Shown here one piece after another: positions 7,088 to 14,589 of a stretch of DNA of 17,104 nt (position 1 is the stretch's first letter; the number at the start of each line of letters is the position of its first letter). A model generated the notes under the pieces. The model searched no databases. It saw nothing but the letters and a program-made list of their open reading frames with translations, and had not been told where the DNA came from. The DNA is from DASQFQ01 sp963722815 (GTDB taxonomy: Bacteria; Actinomycetota; Thermoleophilia; Solirubrobacterales; Solirubrobacteraceae). The position numbers and the translations under genes are program-made. The stretch is from the NCBI GenBank assembly GCA_963722815.1, contig CAVROM010000013.1, forward strand, positions 1-17,104, written 5' to 3'.

Positions 7088-8562
7088 CTGCCTTGGGTGT
7101 TGGCGTAGAAGCGGGCGTTGGGGAAGGGGTGCATGCGTTGGACCGGGGGCAGCCAGCGCTCGGCGATGCGATGCATTCGCGTCCACGGCAGGTTGTGGCG
7201 CTGGCTGCGCTTCTTCAGCGACTTGTGCCAGTGCCGCGTGACCTGGTCATGAAACGCGATCATCGCGTCGGCGTTGCCTGGGACGGCGTAGTAGGCCATG
7301 TGGCCTCTGACGACGCTCCCGAGCCATCTGCCCTGATCGGGGATCGAGTGGTGCCGGCGTCTGCGCAGCTCGTCCTTGATCTCGCGCAGCTTGACCTGCA
7401 TCCGGGCACCGATCGTGATGCGCTTGAGCATGAAGCGCCCGTTCTTGGTCTTCGAGCAGATGTGCTTGAAGCCGAGAAAGTCGAACGTCTCCGGCTTGGC
7501 CTGTCCACGCGACCGTCGGTTCTGCGCCGCGAAGCGCCCGAACTCGATCAGCCGCGTCTTCTCAGGCGCCAGCTCCAAGCCAAACCGCGCGAGCCTGCCG
7601 CGAAGCTCAGCCAGGAACCGTTGCGCGTCGCGCTGGTGCTGGAACCCGACGATGTAATCGTCGGCGTAGCGGACGATGATCACCTCACCGCCAGCGTGCC
7701 GGCGTCTCCACTGATGGGCCCACAGGTCAAAGACGTAGTGCAGGTAGACGTTCGCGAGCAGCGGCGATGCCGATGCTCCCTGCGCCGTCCCGCCCTCCGT
7801 CGCCGACCATGTCCCGTTCTCAACGACTCCCGCCCTGAGCCATTTCTGGATCAGCCGCAGGACTCGCCGATCGCCAACGCGGTGCTCGAGAAACCTCGTC
7901 AGCCAGCCGTGATCGAGGCTGCCGAAGAAGTCGCGGATGTCCGCGTCAAGCACCCAGTTGACCTTCCTGTCATAGATCCCAGCCGCCAACGCGTCCAGCG
8001 CGTCATGCGCCGAGCGTCCCGGCCGAAACCCGTAGGAGAAGCCGACGAAGTCCGTCTCATAGATGCCGTTGAGCACCTCCACGACGGCACGCTGGAGGAG
8101 CTTGTCCTCAAGCGCCGCGATCCCGAGCGGGCGTTGCCGCCCATCGGACTTCGGGATCCATGCCCTTCGTGCCGGCTTGGCCCGGTAGCCGCCGCGATGG
8201 ACCCGATCGAGCAGGCGCTGAAGGTTGCCCTCCAGATCGCGCCCGTAGGCCTCCCACGTCACCCCATCCGCCCCGGTCGCAGCCCGCGGGTTCAAAGCCC
8301 CGTAGGCCGCCCGCAGACGACCAAGGTCGACGTGGTGCAGCAGCGCCGAGAACCGTGCCTCCTCATCCTCCATCGCCCGACGGCGCACGCGATCCAGCGC
8401 ACTTGACGCGTCAAGCCCGGCTCTGCGTCCGGCACGCGTTTTGCTGGCCGCGTTCCCCTCGGCCGGCCCCCTTCCCTCCACCGCCTCCGCCACCGCTCGC
8501 CCGGTGTTGTTCGGCGGCTTCGCAGGTACTACGAGGCCGTCTGACTTCCCACGATCGTGCAT
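7072..8562 (-). CDS. ltrA: group II intron reverse transcriptase/maturase (no endonuclease domain)
   Basis: This 496-residue protein is the intron-encoded reverse transcriptase that also assists splicing. The N-terminus HDRGKSDGLVVPAKPP and the VEGRGPAEGN stretch are typical of one bacterial intron family. RT motifs in order are PKSDGRQRPLGI, GFSYGFRPGRSAHDALDAL, WVLDADIRDFFGSLDH, GTAQGASASPLLANVYL, the catalytic YADD (IIVRYADDYIVGF) and FDFLGFKHI. The maturase (X) region follows (RWLGSVVRGHMAYYAVPGN). A short basic C-terminus ends in GRSPVR, with no HNH nuclease, so mobility would rely on replication forks or existing nicks. ATG 8562 is chosen; GTG 8565 is the alternative. Its A overlaps the stop of the frame that runs from the host-gene ATG (TGATG). 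All catalytic residues look intact. Confidence 0.92.
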   Translation of the reverse strand: MHDRGKSDGLVVPAKPPNNTGRAVAEAVEGRGPAEGNAASKTRAGRRAGLDASSALDRVRRRAMEDEEARFSALLHHVDLGRLRAAYGALNPRAATGADGVTWEAYGRDLEGNLQRLLDRVHRGGYRAKPARRAWIPKSDGRQRPLGIAALEDKLLQRAVVEVLNGIYETDFVGFSYGFRPGRSAHDALDALAAGIYDRKVNWVLDADIRDFFGSLDHGWLTRFLEHRVGDRRVLRLIQKWLRAGVVENGTWSATEGGTAQGASASPLLANVYLHYVFDLWAHQWRRRHAGGEVIIVRYADDYIVGFQHQRDAQRFLAELRGRLARFGLELAPEKTRLIEFGRFAAQNRRSRGQAKPETFDFLGFKHICSKTKNGRFMLKRITIGARMQVKLREIKDELRRRRHHSIPDQGRWLGSVVRGHMAYYAVPGNADAMIAFHDQVTRHWHKSLKKRSQRHNLPWTRMHRIAERWLPPVQRMHPFPNARFYANTQGRSPVR

Positions 8563-8930
8563 CACAGGCGTGCCGCCTCAGCGTTCCCCGTGCGGCCCGG
8601 CCGGCGATCAACCCGCCGGGCGACCATGGGATCTCCCTGTTCTCGCGCGTGGAGATTCCGTGCATGCCCAGGCTCTAACGACCGCGCAGGGCCCGACGAC
8701 AACTCGCGATAACGCTGCCGCCGATGTTGCCTTCCGCCTTTCGTGACGACGTCGGCACCCCGATGCCATGGATTTCGCGGCTCAATCACCCAGCCTGCAC
8801 GTGCCCCTGCCAACGCTTCACCAACGCCCTCACGAACGCCAGCGCATGACTCGGGGACGCCGCGGGCCGCTACCCCCTTCGACGCAGGGCTCTCACATCC
8901 CCATCTCCACTCCGGTTTATCCAGGCGCAC

Positions 8931-8939
8931 CACGAACAT
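8931..8939 (-). CDS. HTH plus LAGLIDADG-like gene, exon 1 (ATG TTC GTG)
   Basis: Three codons lie before the group II intron and join in frame to CAC GGA CTG GAG at 7015. The ATG is inside the LexA-like palindrome. There is no visible Shine-Dalgarno sequence, so the mRNA may be leaderless, or translation may be coupled to the upstream AlkA-like gene that stops 27 nt earlier. Confidence 0.65.
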
Positions 8940-8946
8940 ATGTTCG
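8933..8946. promoter_or_regulatory. LexA-like SOS box
   Basis: CGAACATATGTTCG is a perfect 14-bp palindrome fitting the Gram-positive/actinobacterial LexA consensus CGAACRNRYGTTYG at every position. It covers the presumed start codon of the LAGLIDADG-like gene and ends two bases before the intron insertion point. LexA bound here would block transcription of that gene and of the intron until DNA damage. It lies after the AlkA-like gene, so it would not control that gene. Confidence 0.65.
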
Positions 8947-8966
8947 CATGGGAACCGGCGGGGAAA

Positions 8967-9773
8967 TCAGCTCGGAGACCGGCTCCGCAGCAGGTACGTG
9001 ACCCAGGCGCGGTACGGGCGCCAGGCCTCGGACAGCTCGGCGAGCTTCGCGTCGTCGGGCTCCTCCGGCAGGTCGTAGGCGAAGGCGACCGCCTGGCGGA
9101 AGCGGCGGAGGGTCGGGGGTGGGACGTCTGGATGGCCGGCTCCGCGGGCGAGGACGAGGGTGGCTCCGAAGGGGCCGAGGCCCGGCAGGGATTGGAGGTG
9201 CGCGAGCGCGTCCTCGAGCGGCAGGGAGCGGAGGTGCGCGGGTTCGAGGTCGCCCGCGAGTGCGGCGGCCGCCAGCCCGCGGACGCGCTCGAGCTTCGAC
9301 GCCCACATGCCGGCGAACGACTCGAGCGACGCGAGCGACGCCGGGCCCGGGAACGCGACGACCTCCTCTCCGCCGATCTCCAGCCGCGTGCCGAGCTCCG
9401 CCGCCAGAGCCTCCTTCACCCGCCCCGCCTGTGCCATGGAGACGCGCTGGGACAGGACCGCCCACACGGCCGCCTCGAACGGCGTGCCGAAGCAGACCGG
9501 GCGCCGGCCGCCCGCCTCCTCGAGCACCCGCGCGAGGACGGGGTCGCGGTCGGCGAGAGACGGCAGGTCACGGGCGTCGACGTCCAGCGACAGCACCCGC
9601 GCCGCGTGCGCCTCAACCCGCGTCGGCGGGAGGTCGGAGACGAAGTCGACGTCGACCGCCTCGCCCGTCCACACGGCCCGGAACGCGACCGGCTCTCCCC
9701 CGTCGTCCGTCAGGGCGGCAGACAGCGGCGCCGGCAAGAAGAACGGCCCCTGCGGCCGCAGCGAGATCGTCAC
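8967..9773 (-). CDS. AlkA-like HhH-GPD protein, catalytic Asp not found
   Basis: This 268-residue protein resembles DNA-3-methyladenine glycosylase II, which removes alkylated bases. GTG 9771-9773 is chosen: it overlaps the GH1 remnant stop (GTGA), suggesting coupled translation. The N-terminal beta domain starts TISLRPQGPFFLP. The fold region shows PFEAAVWAVLSQRVSMAQA, and the helix-hairpin-helix is LQSLPGLGPFGATLVLARG. In E. coli AlkA the next segment is DVFLPDDYL, with catalytic Asp238. Here it reads DVPPPTLRRFRQ, so neither of the two adjacent Asp residues is present. The C-terminal RPYRAWVTYLL matches the AlkA end. It may be a non-catalytic DNA-binding relative or use another residue. 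It is the last gene of the sugar operon, probably by chance of location. Confidence 0.75.
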   Translation of the reverse strand: MTISLRPQGPFFLPAPLSAALTDDGGEPVAFRAVWTGEAVDVDFVSDLPPTRVEAHAARVLSLDVDARDLPSLADRDPVLARVLEEAGGRRPVCFGTPFEAAVWAVLSQRVSMAQAGRVKEALAAELGTRLEIGGEEVVAFPGPASLASLESFAGMWASKLERVRGLAAAALAGDLEPAHLRSLPLEDALAHLQSLPGLGPFGATLVLARGAGHPDVPPPTLRRFRQAVAFAYDLPEEPDDAKLAELSEAWRPYRAWVTYLLRSRSPS

Positions 9774-10240
9774 ACGGCGGAGCCTAAGCGGCCCCGCGCC
9801 TGCGCGATGTAGTCGCGGTACCAGAGGCCCGAGCGCTTCGGGATCCGCCTCTGCGTCTCGTAGTCCACCCGCACGATCCCGAAGCGCTTGCCGTACCCGT
9901 GCTCCCACTCGAAGTTGTCGAGCAGCGACCACGCGTACTCGGCGAAGCGCTCGGCGGTGTCGCGCGCCGCCCACCCGCCCACGGCCTGGCGGGCACTCGG
10001 CAGGTCCCAGTGATCCAGGGTCACGACCGGCTCGATCCCGCGCGCGAGCAGCCCCTCGACCAGCCGCCGTAAGAACGCCACGCCGCGCTTGTTGAGCGGC
10101 CCCCGCCCGTCGGGCTGCACCTGCGGCCAGGCGATCGAGAACCGGTACGTCCCCAGCCCGAGCGCGGCCATCAGGTCGAGGTCCCCGCGCCAGCGGTGGT
10201 AGTGGTCGCACGCAACCTCCCCGCTGTCACCGCCGACCAC
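9770..10240 (-). pseudogene. GH1 beta-glucosidase remnant, in-frame internal deletion
   Basis: The first 103 residues match the N-terminal part of family GH1 (GDSGEVACDHYHRWRGDLDL, TYRFSIAWPQVQPDGRG, PVVTLDHWDLP). The next residues (WSLLDNFEWEHGYGKRFGIV, KRSGLWYRDYI) match its extreme C-terminus. The jump at about 9931 removes the centre of the barrel, including the acid/base Glu of the NEP motif and the nucleophile Glu of the ENG motif. About 40 N-terminal residues are also missing. The frame is open from just after the permease stop (10256-10258), with GTG 10240 as a possible start. A full GH1 is about 450 residues, against 156 here. It cannot hydrolyse glucosides. Its presence suggests the transporter imports a beta-glucoside such as cellobiose. 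Confidence 0.85.
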
Positions 10241-10255
10241 CCGCCCCGAAGCGGA

Positions 10256-11119
10256 TCACCCCTTCACCGCACCCGCCGTCAGCCCGCGCACGAGCCACCG
10301 CTGCGTCAGGAAGAACGCGAGCAGCACCGGGAGCGTCGAGACTACGCCGGCCGCCATCAGCTGCGAGTACTCCTGCGAGTAGTTGCCGATGAAGTTGCGG
10401 ATCCCGATCGGGATCGTCTCGGCGCGCGTCTGCGTCAGCGCCGTCACGAACAGCAGCTCGTCCCACGCGAACAGGAACGCGTATACGAACGTCGCGACCA
10501 GCCCCGGCAGCGCGTTGGGGAGCACGATCCGCCAGAACGCGCCGAACGGCGAGCAGCCGTCGACGAGCGCCGCGTCCTCGAGCTCCCGCGGCAGCGCCAG
10601 GAAGAACGAGCGCATGAAGTAGATCGCCACCGGCGTGAAGAACGCGGTGTAGACGAGCACCATCCCGATCTGCGTGTCGAACAGCTGGATCGGCGTGTTC
10701 TGCTTCAGCCAGATGAAGCCCATGAACACCGGCAGCAGGAACAGCGAGCCGGGGATCAGCTGCGTCCCGACCACCGCCAGCCCGAACGGCCGCGTGCCCG
10801 GGAATTTGAAGCGCGCCAGGGCGTAGCCGGCCGACGAGGCGAACGCGGTCGCCAGGAGCGCCGCCGCCCCGCAGATCACCAGCGAGTTGACGAAGTACTT
10901 CTCGAAGTCCACGGTCTGCCACATCTGGCGGAAGGCCTTGAACGTCGGATGCAGGACGTCGATCTCGCCGGTCGCGAGGTGCAGCTTGGTCTGCGTCGAG
11001 GCGATGATCAGCCACGCCACCGGCGCCAGCATCACGATCAGGACGAGCCAGGTGAGCGCGTCGAGTAACCGCGCGTTCACGCGCTTGCGCGCCCGCGGGG
11101 ACAGCGCGATGCCGGTCAT
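10256..11119 (-). CDS. carbohydrate ABC transporter permease (MalG family)
   Basis: This 287-residue inner-membrane protein is one half of the sugar channel. ATG 11117-11119 overlaps the stop of the upstream permease (ATGA). The N-terminal helix is LTWLVLIVMLAPVAWLIIAS, and several further membrane segments are present (VIYFMRS-type helices around AIYFMRSFFLAL). The EAA loop that docks on the ATPase is clear: ELEDAALVDGCSPFGAFWRI followed by VLPNALPGL. The C-terminus LTQRWLVRGLTAGAVKG is typical. No ATPase gene is in the operon, so a shared MsmK-type ATPase elsewhere is likely, as is common in actinobacteria. Confidence 0.93.
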   Translation of the reverse strand: MTGIALSPRARKRVNARLLDALTWLVLIVMLAPVAWLIIASTQTKLHLATGEIDVLHPTFKAFRQMWQTVDFEKYFVNSLVICGAAALLATAFASSAGYALARFKFPGTRPFGLAVVGTQLIPGSLFLLPVFMGFIWLKQNTPIQLFDTQIGMVLVYTAFFTPVAIYFMRSFFLALPRELEDAALVDGCSPFGAFWRIVLPNALPGLVATFVYAFLFAWDELLFVTALTQTRAETIPIGIRNFIGNYSQEYSQLMAAGVVSTLPVLLAFFLTQRWLVRGLTAGAVKG

Positions 11120-12108
11120 GCCGCCACCTCCAGGTCGCGCCGGAACGTGCGCCACCAGAGGGCGACCCACGCGAACATCACCAGCGTCAGCAGCACCGAG
11201 GCCGCCGCGCCGAACCCGAACAGGTTGTTCTGGAACGACTGGCGGACGATCAGGGTCATCATCAGATCGGCGTCCGGCCCCGGCGTGGAGCCGAGCATCA
11301 CGACCGGGATCGCGTACTGGTAGGCCGCGTAGATGACGCCGAACAGCAACTGGATCGCGATCAGCGGCCGCAGCAGCGGGAGCGTGATGTAGCGGAAGCG
11401 CCGGATCGGGCCGGCGCCGTCGATCGCGGCCGCCTCGGCGAGCTCGGGCGGGATCGCCTGCAGCCCGGCGAAGAAGATCAGCATCGCGAACGGCAGCCCG
11501 CGCCAGATCGAGGGGATGATGATCGCCCACAGCGAGGCCTCGCCGCTCAGCCACACCGGCCGCGTCGAGAGCAGCCCCGTGTAGTCGACGAGGATCTTGT
11601 TGACGATTCCGACATCGCTCTGCCACATGAACTGCCACAGCAGCGCGACGACGAAGCTCGGCACGATCCACGGCGTCAGCATCAGCGTGCGGATCAGCCG
11701 CTGACCGCGGATCGGGCGGTTGATGAGCACCGCCACGGCGAGCCCGCCGACGAGCGTCCCAGCGACGGTGAAGAACGTGTAGACGGCCGTGTTCTGCACC
11801 GCGCCGAAGAAGCCCGGGCGCAGCGGCGAGTCGGCGTCGAACAGGATCGCGCTGTAGTTGCTGAGCCCCGCCGACGGCGCGTGGAACAGCATCGCGAACG
11901 TGAAGGTGTTGAGCTGTTTGAAGCTCAGGTACAGGCCGCCGGCCGCAGGCAGCCCGTGGACGAGCAGCATGAACAGGGCGGCCGGCGCGCACAGCGCCAG
12001 GGCCAGGCGCCGGCGGGCCGCCGCCGCGCCCACCCGGCGCCGCATTCGCGGCACCGGGTGGGTGAGCCGGACATCGTCGCGGCTCTCGATCACGGACGGC
12101 GTGCTCAT
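11116..12108 (-). CDS. carbohydrate ABC transporter permease (MalF family)
   Basis: This 330-residue membrane protein pairs with the MalG-like permease. A basic cytoplasmic N-terminus (RMRRRVGAAAARRRL) precedes the first membrane helix (ALALCAPAALFMLLVHGLP). The periplasmic-facing segment YLSFKQLNTF and the motif LMLTPWIVPSFVVALLW are typical of the family. The EAA loop reads ELAEAAAIDGAGPIRRFRYI followed by TLPLLRPL. ATG 12106-12108 lies 19 bp after the binding-protein stop. A GAGG stretch is very close to the ATG, so translation may depend on coupling. It overlaps the next gene by 4 bp. Confidence 0.93.
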   Translation of the reverse strand: MSTPSVIESRDDVRLTHPVPRMRRRVGAAAARRRLALALCAPAALFMLLVHGLPAAGGLYLSFKQLNTFTFAMLFHAPSAGLSNYSAILFDADSPLRPGFFGAVQNTAVYTFFTVAGTLVGGLAVAVLINRPIRGQRLIRTLMLTPWIVPSFVVALLWQFMWQSDVGIVNKILVDYTGLLSTRPVWLSGEASLWAIIIPSIWRGLPFAMLIFFAGLQAIPPELAEAAAIDGAGPIRRFRYITLPLLRPLIAIQLLFGVIYAAYQYAIPVVMLGSTPGPDADLMMTLIVRQSFQNNLFGFGAAASVLLTLVMFAWVALWWRTFRRDLEVAA

Positions 12109-12127
12109 GCCTCAGGGAACGGTCGGG

Positions 12128-13495
12128 TCAGCCCGCGCCCTGGGCCAGCAGTGCGTCGGCTTCCTTCTGGGCGCCTTGCAGCTGCTTCTCGATGTCGGCG
12201 TCGCTGATCGAGCCGCCGCCGGCCTGGTCGAGGATGTTGCCGAAGCGAGCCTTGTAGGCCTGCTCGATCGGCCCCCACTGCGGGATCGGAGCGTACGTGC
12301 GCCCCTGCTGGATCGCCTTGAAGAACGCGCCGTAGTTGGCGTCAGCCTCGCCGGCGGCCTTCTGCGGCTCGATGCGCGAGGGGAACATCCCCTGCTTCGC
12401 CGCATAGTCGGTCTGGATCTGGTCCTGGGACAGGTACTTCATGAGCGCCCAGGCCGCGTCCTTGTTCTTCGACGACTTGAACATCATGAGGTTCGAGCCG
12501 CCCACGAACGTGAAGCCCTCGCCGACCGGACCGGACGGCATCGGGGCGATCCCCACGTTCTTGCGCGCGACCGGCGTCCAGTTCTCGTCGTCGGCCCGCT
12601 TGACCGAGCCGAGCACCCACGGGCCGCCGATCCAGACGGCCAGGCGGCCGCCCTTGAACTGGTTCTCGACCTGCGTGCCGTCGCGCTCGAGCTGGCTCTT
12701 GTCGTACAGCCCGGACGTGAGGAGACCGGCCACGAACCTGACGCCGGCCTCGGCCTCGGGAGAGGCGATGGTCGACTTCTTGTCGTCGGAGGAGAGCTCG
12801 GCGCCGCCGGCGTCCCACACGAACGGCATCACGTGGTGGACGAGGTCGAACGCCTTCTTGCCCGGCGAGCCGAACGGCTGGATCGGCTCACCGCCGAGCG
12901 ACTTGACCGACTTGAGCTTCTCGAGCGTGGCGCGGAATGCGTCCCAGTCCGTGAACGCTGTCGCCTCGTCGACGCCCGCCTTCTTGAGCGCGTCCTTGCG
13001 GTAGTAGAGCGCGCGGGCCTCGGTGAACCAGGGCAGCGCCCAGGTGCCGTCGCGGCCGACGACCTGCGTCGTCTGCCACACGCCGTCCGCGTAGGCGGCC
13101 TTGCCACCGACGTCCTCGACGCGCTTGTTGATGTCCTCGAAGCCGCCCAGGGCCGCGAAGAACGGGACCTGCGTGGTGCCCGCCTGCGTCACGTCCGGGG
13201 CCTCACCCGAGACGGCCGCGTTGCGGATGCGGTCGAACTGCACGTCCCAGCCCACGACCTCGGTCTGGACCTTGACGCCCGTCTTCTCCTCGAACGGCTT
13301 GACGAGGGCGTCCATGTCCTCCTTCGGCTTCGGGCCGTTGGGCATGATCCAGAGCTTGACCGTGCCGCCCAGCTTGGCCTGGTCGCCCTTGGTGTTGGTG
13401 CTGCTGCCGCTGTCGTCACCGCAGGCCACAACACCCACGGACAGCGCGAGAACGGCCCCGACGAGCGCCGTGATCGGCGCGATCCTGCGTCGCAT
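12128..13495 (-). CDS. sugar-binding lipoprotein of the ABC transporter (MalE-like)
   Basis: This 455-residue extracellular solute-binding protein captures the sugar for the two permeases. ATG 13493-13495 has an excellent ribosome binding site (AAGGAGGAGAGG). The signal peptide MRRRIAPITALVGAVLAL ends in the lipobox VVAC, with Cys25 as lipidation site, followed by a Gly/Ser/Thr linker (GDDSGSSTNTKGD). Family-1 binding-protein features are VKLWIMPNGPKPKEDMD, FEEKTGVKVQTEVVGWD, APDVTQAGTTQVP, GGRLAVWIGGPWVLG and a C-terminal WGPIEQAYKARFGNIL helix. The substrate cannot be read from the sequence. The neighbouring GH1 remnant points to a beta-glucoside. A LacI-type operator precedes it. Confidence 0.93.
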   Translation of the reverse strand: MRRRIAPITALVGAVLALSVGVVACGDDSGSSTNTKGDQAKLGGTVKLWIMPNGPKPKEDMDALVKPFEEKTGVKVQTEVVGWDVQFDRIRNAAVSGEAPDVTQAGTTQVPFFAALGGFEDINKRVEDVGGKAAYADGVWQTTQVVGRDGTWALPWFTEARALYYRKDALKKAGVDEATAFTDWDAFRATLEKLKSVKSLGGEPIQPFGSPGKKAFDLVHHVMPFVWDAGGAELSSDDKKSTIASPEAEAGVRFVAGLLTSGLYDKSQLERDGTQVENQFKGGRLAVWIGGPWVLGSVKRADDENWTPVARKNVGIAPMPSGPVGEGFTFVGGSNLMMFKSSKNKDAAWALMKYLSQDQIQTDYAAKQGMFPSRIEPQKAAGEADANYGAFFKAIQQGRTYAPIPQWGPIEQAYKARFGNILDQAGGGSISDADIEKQLQGAQKEADALLAQGAG

Positions 13496-13517
13496 CTGAT
13501 CCTCTCCTCCTTGGGAA

Positions 13518-13532
13518 CCAAAACGTTTTTGG
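13518..13532. promoter_or_regulatory. LacI-family operator before the binding-protein gene
   Basis: CCAAAACGTTTTTGG has the palindromic core AAAACGTTTT (13520-13529), flanked by CC and GG. It lies in the 56-bp gap between the lacI-type gene and the binding-protein gene, upstream of the ribosome binding site. It nearly matches the site before lacI (14590-14603), so both are likely bound by the same regulator. Confidence 0.75.
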
Positions 13533-13551
13533 AGACGGCGAAAAAAAGGGG

Positions 13552-14589
13552 TCATCGTGGTGGCGCTGTCGAGGCGCGGACGATCAGGTCGACCGGCAGT
13601 GTGACGGCGGCGGCGACGTCGGTCTCGCCCTCGATGTGCCGGATCAGCGCGCGGCCGGCCGCCTCGCCGAGGGCCACCTTCTGCTGGCGCAGCGTGGTCA
13701 GCGGCGGGTGCAGGTACTCGGCGAGCTGAATGTCGTCGAAGCCGACCACCGAGAGGTCGCGCGGCACCTCGAGCCCGGCCTCGTTCGCGGCGCGGATCGC
13801 GCCCAGCGCGGTCATGTCGGCCGCGACCACGACGGCGGTCGGCGGCTCGTCCAGCGCGAGCAGCTTGCGCATCGCCTCGTAGCCGCTGTCGACGTAGAAG
13901 TCGCCGTAGCCGACGTACTCGTCGCGCGGGGTGACGCCGAGGCGCTGCAGCTCGTGGCGGTAGCCGCGCAGGCGCTCGGCGCCAGGGCGCTTGTCGAGCA
14001 TGCCGCTGATGTGCGCGATGCGGCGGTGCCCGAGCTCGTGAAGATGGCGCACTGCCGCGGCAGAGCCGGCCTCGTTGTCGGACACGACGGTCGTGGTGAG
14101 CGGGCCCTCGAGCTCGAGATCGACGCCGACCGTCGCGACGTCCGAGCGCACCAGGCGGCGCGTCTCGGGGTCCTCCTCGTCGGTGCCCATCAGCACCGCG
14201 CCGTCGACGTTGTGGTGGCGGCAGCGCTTGAGGTACGAGTGCGTGCCGTAGCCGTTGCCGGGCCGCTCCGAGGCGAAGATCAGGAGGTCGTAGCCGGCGC
14301 CGCCGGCGTACTGCTTGAGCCCGCCGAGCACCTCGTGGAAGAACGGGTGGTGGACGTCGGGGTGCCCCTCCCCCGTCTCGAGGAAGACGCCGACTACGTG
14401 CGAGCGCTGGGTGACGAGCGTGCGCGCCGCGGCGGCGGGCGTGTAGTCGAGCTCCTCGGCGATCCGCATGATTCGCTCGCGGGTCTGCTTGCTCACGTCG
14501 GCGTAGCCGTTCAGCGCACGCGATACGGTGCCGACGGAGACGCCGGAGAGGCGGGCAAGCTCGTGGATGTTCGGGCGGGACTGAGGCAT
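13552..14589 (-). CDS. LacI-family transcriptional regulator of the sugar operon
   Basis: This 345-residue repressor has an N-terminal HTH (NIHELARLSGVSVGTVSRAL, hinge region DYTPAAAARTLVTQ) and a periplasmic-binding-like sensor domain. Recognisable phrases are VVGVFLETGEG, VDGAVLMGT, RRIAHISGMLDKRPGAERLR, DLSVVGFDDIQLAEYL and HPPLTTLRQQK. ATG 14587-14589 is used; TTG directly before it is an alternative. There is no Shine-Dalgarno sequence, and the operator touches the start codon, so the regulator should repress itself. It is the first gene of the operon with the transporter, and the sugar or a breakdown product would be the inducer. Confidence 0.93.
   Translation of the reverse strand: MPQSRPNIHELARLSGVSVGTVSRALNGYADVSKQTRERIMRIAEELDYTPAAAARTLVTQRSHVVGVFLETGEGHPDVHHPFFHEVLGGLKQYAGGAGYDLLIFASERPGNGYGTHSYLKRCRHHNVDGAVLMGTDEEDPETRRLVRSDVATVGVDLELEGPLTTTVVSDNEAGSAAAVRHLHELGHRRIAHISGMLDKRPGAERLRGYRHELQRLGVTPRDEYVGYGDFYVDSGYEAMRKLLALDEPPTAVVVAADMTALGAIRAANEAGLEVPRDLSVVGFDDIQLAEYLHPPLTTLRQQKVALGEAAGRALIRHIEGETDVAAAVTLPVDLIVRASTAPPR

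Larger units (their letters stand above)
7016..8930 (-). mobile_element. complete group II intron with ORF, inside the LAGLIDADG-like gene
   Basis: The 5' end is GTGCGCC at 8930, matching the GUGYG consensus. The last six exon bases TTCGTG (8936-8931) can pair with CACGAA in domain I (plus positions 8740-8745), a candidate EBS1/IBS1. Domains I-III occupy about 8563-8930. They include phrases typical of this intron type just before the ORF, such as GAAGTCAGACGGCCTCGTAG. Domain V is 7056-7087: GAGCCCGG with CCGGGATC, an upper TGCG/CGCA helix, tetraloop TGAC and the AGC triad at the base. Domain VI is 7016-7054, with a bulged A at 7023, eight nt from the 3' end, and a terminal AT that fits the AY rule. 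Length is 1915 nt. Excision rejoins the host frame exactly. Confidence 0.82.

Noticed and set aside
8562..8939. 125-residue open frame before the reverse transcriptase as a separate protein gene
   Set aside because: It lies in group II intron domains I-III, its composition is that of structured RNA, and no family is recognisable. It is kept only as a possible coupling frame.
8967..10211. AlkA-like gene starting at 10211
   Set aside because: The upstream portion is a shadow of the GH1 remnant. GTG 9773 overlaps the remnant's stop and begins the recognisable N-terminal domain.
10256..11992. 578-residue minus-strand frame as one long permease fusion
   Set aside because: Its first half is an out-of-frame shadow of the MalF-like gene. 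Only the part from ATG 11119 has membrane helices and the EAA loop.
11858..13729. 623-residue plus-strand frame
   Set aside because: It is antisense to the binding-protein and permease genes, with low-complexity composition typical of GC-rich shadow frames.
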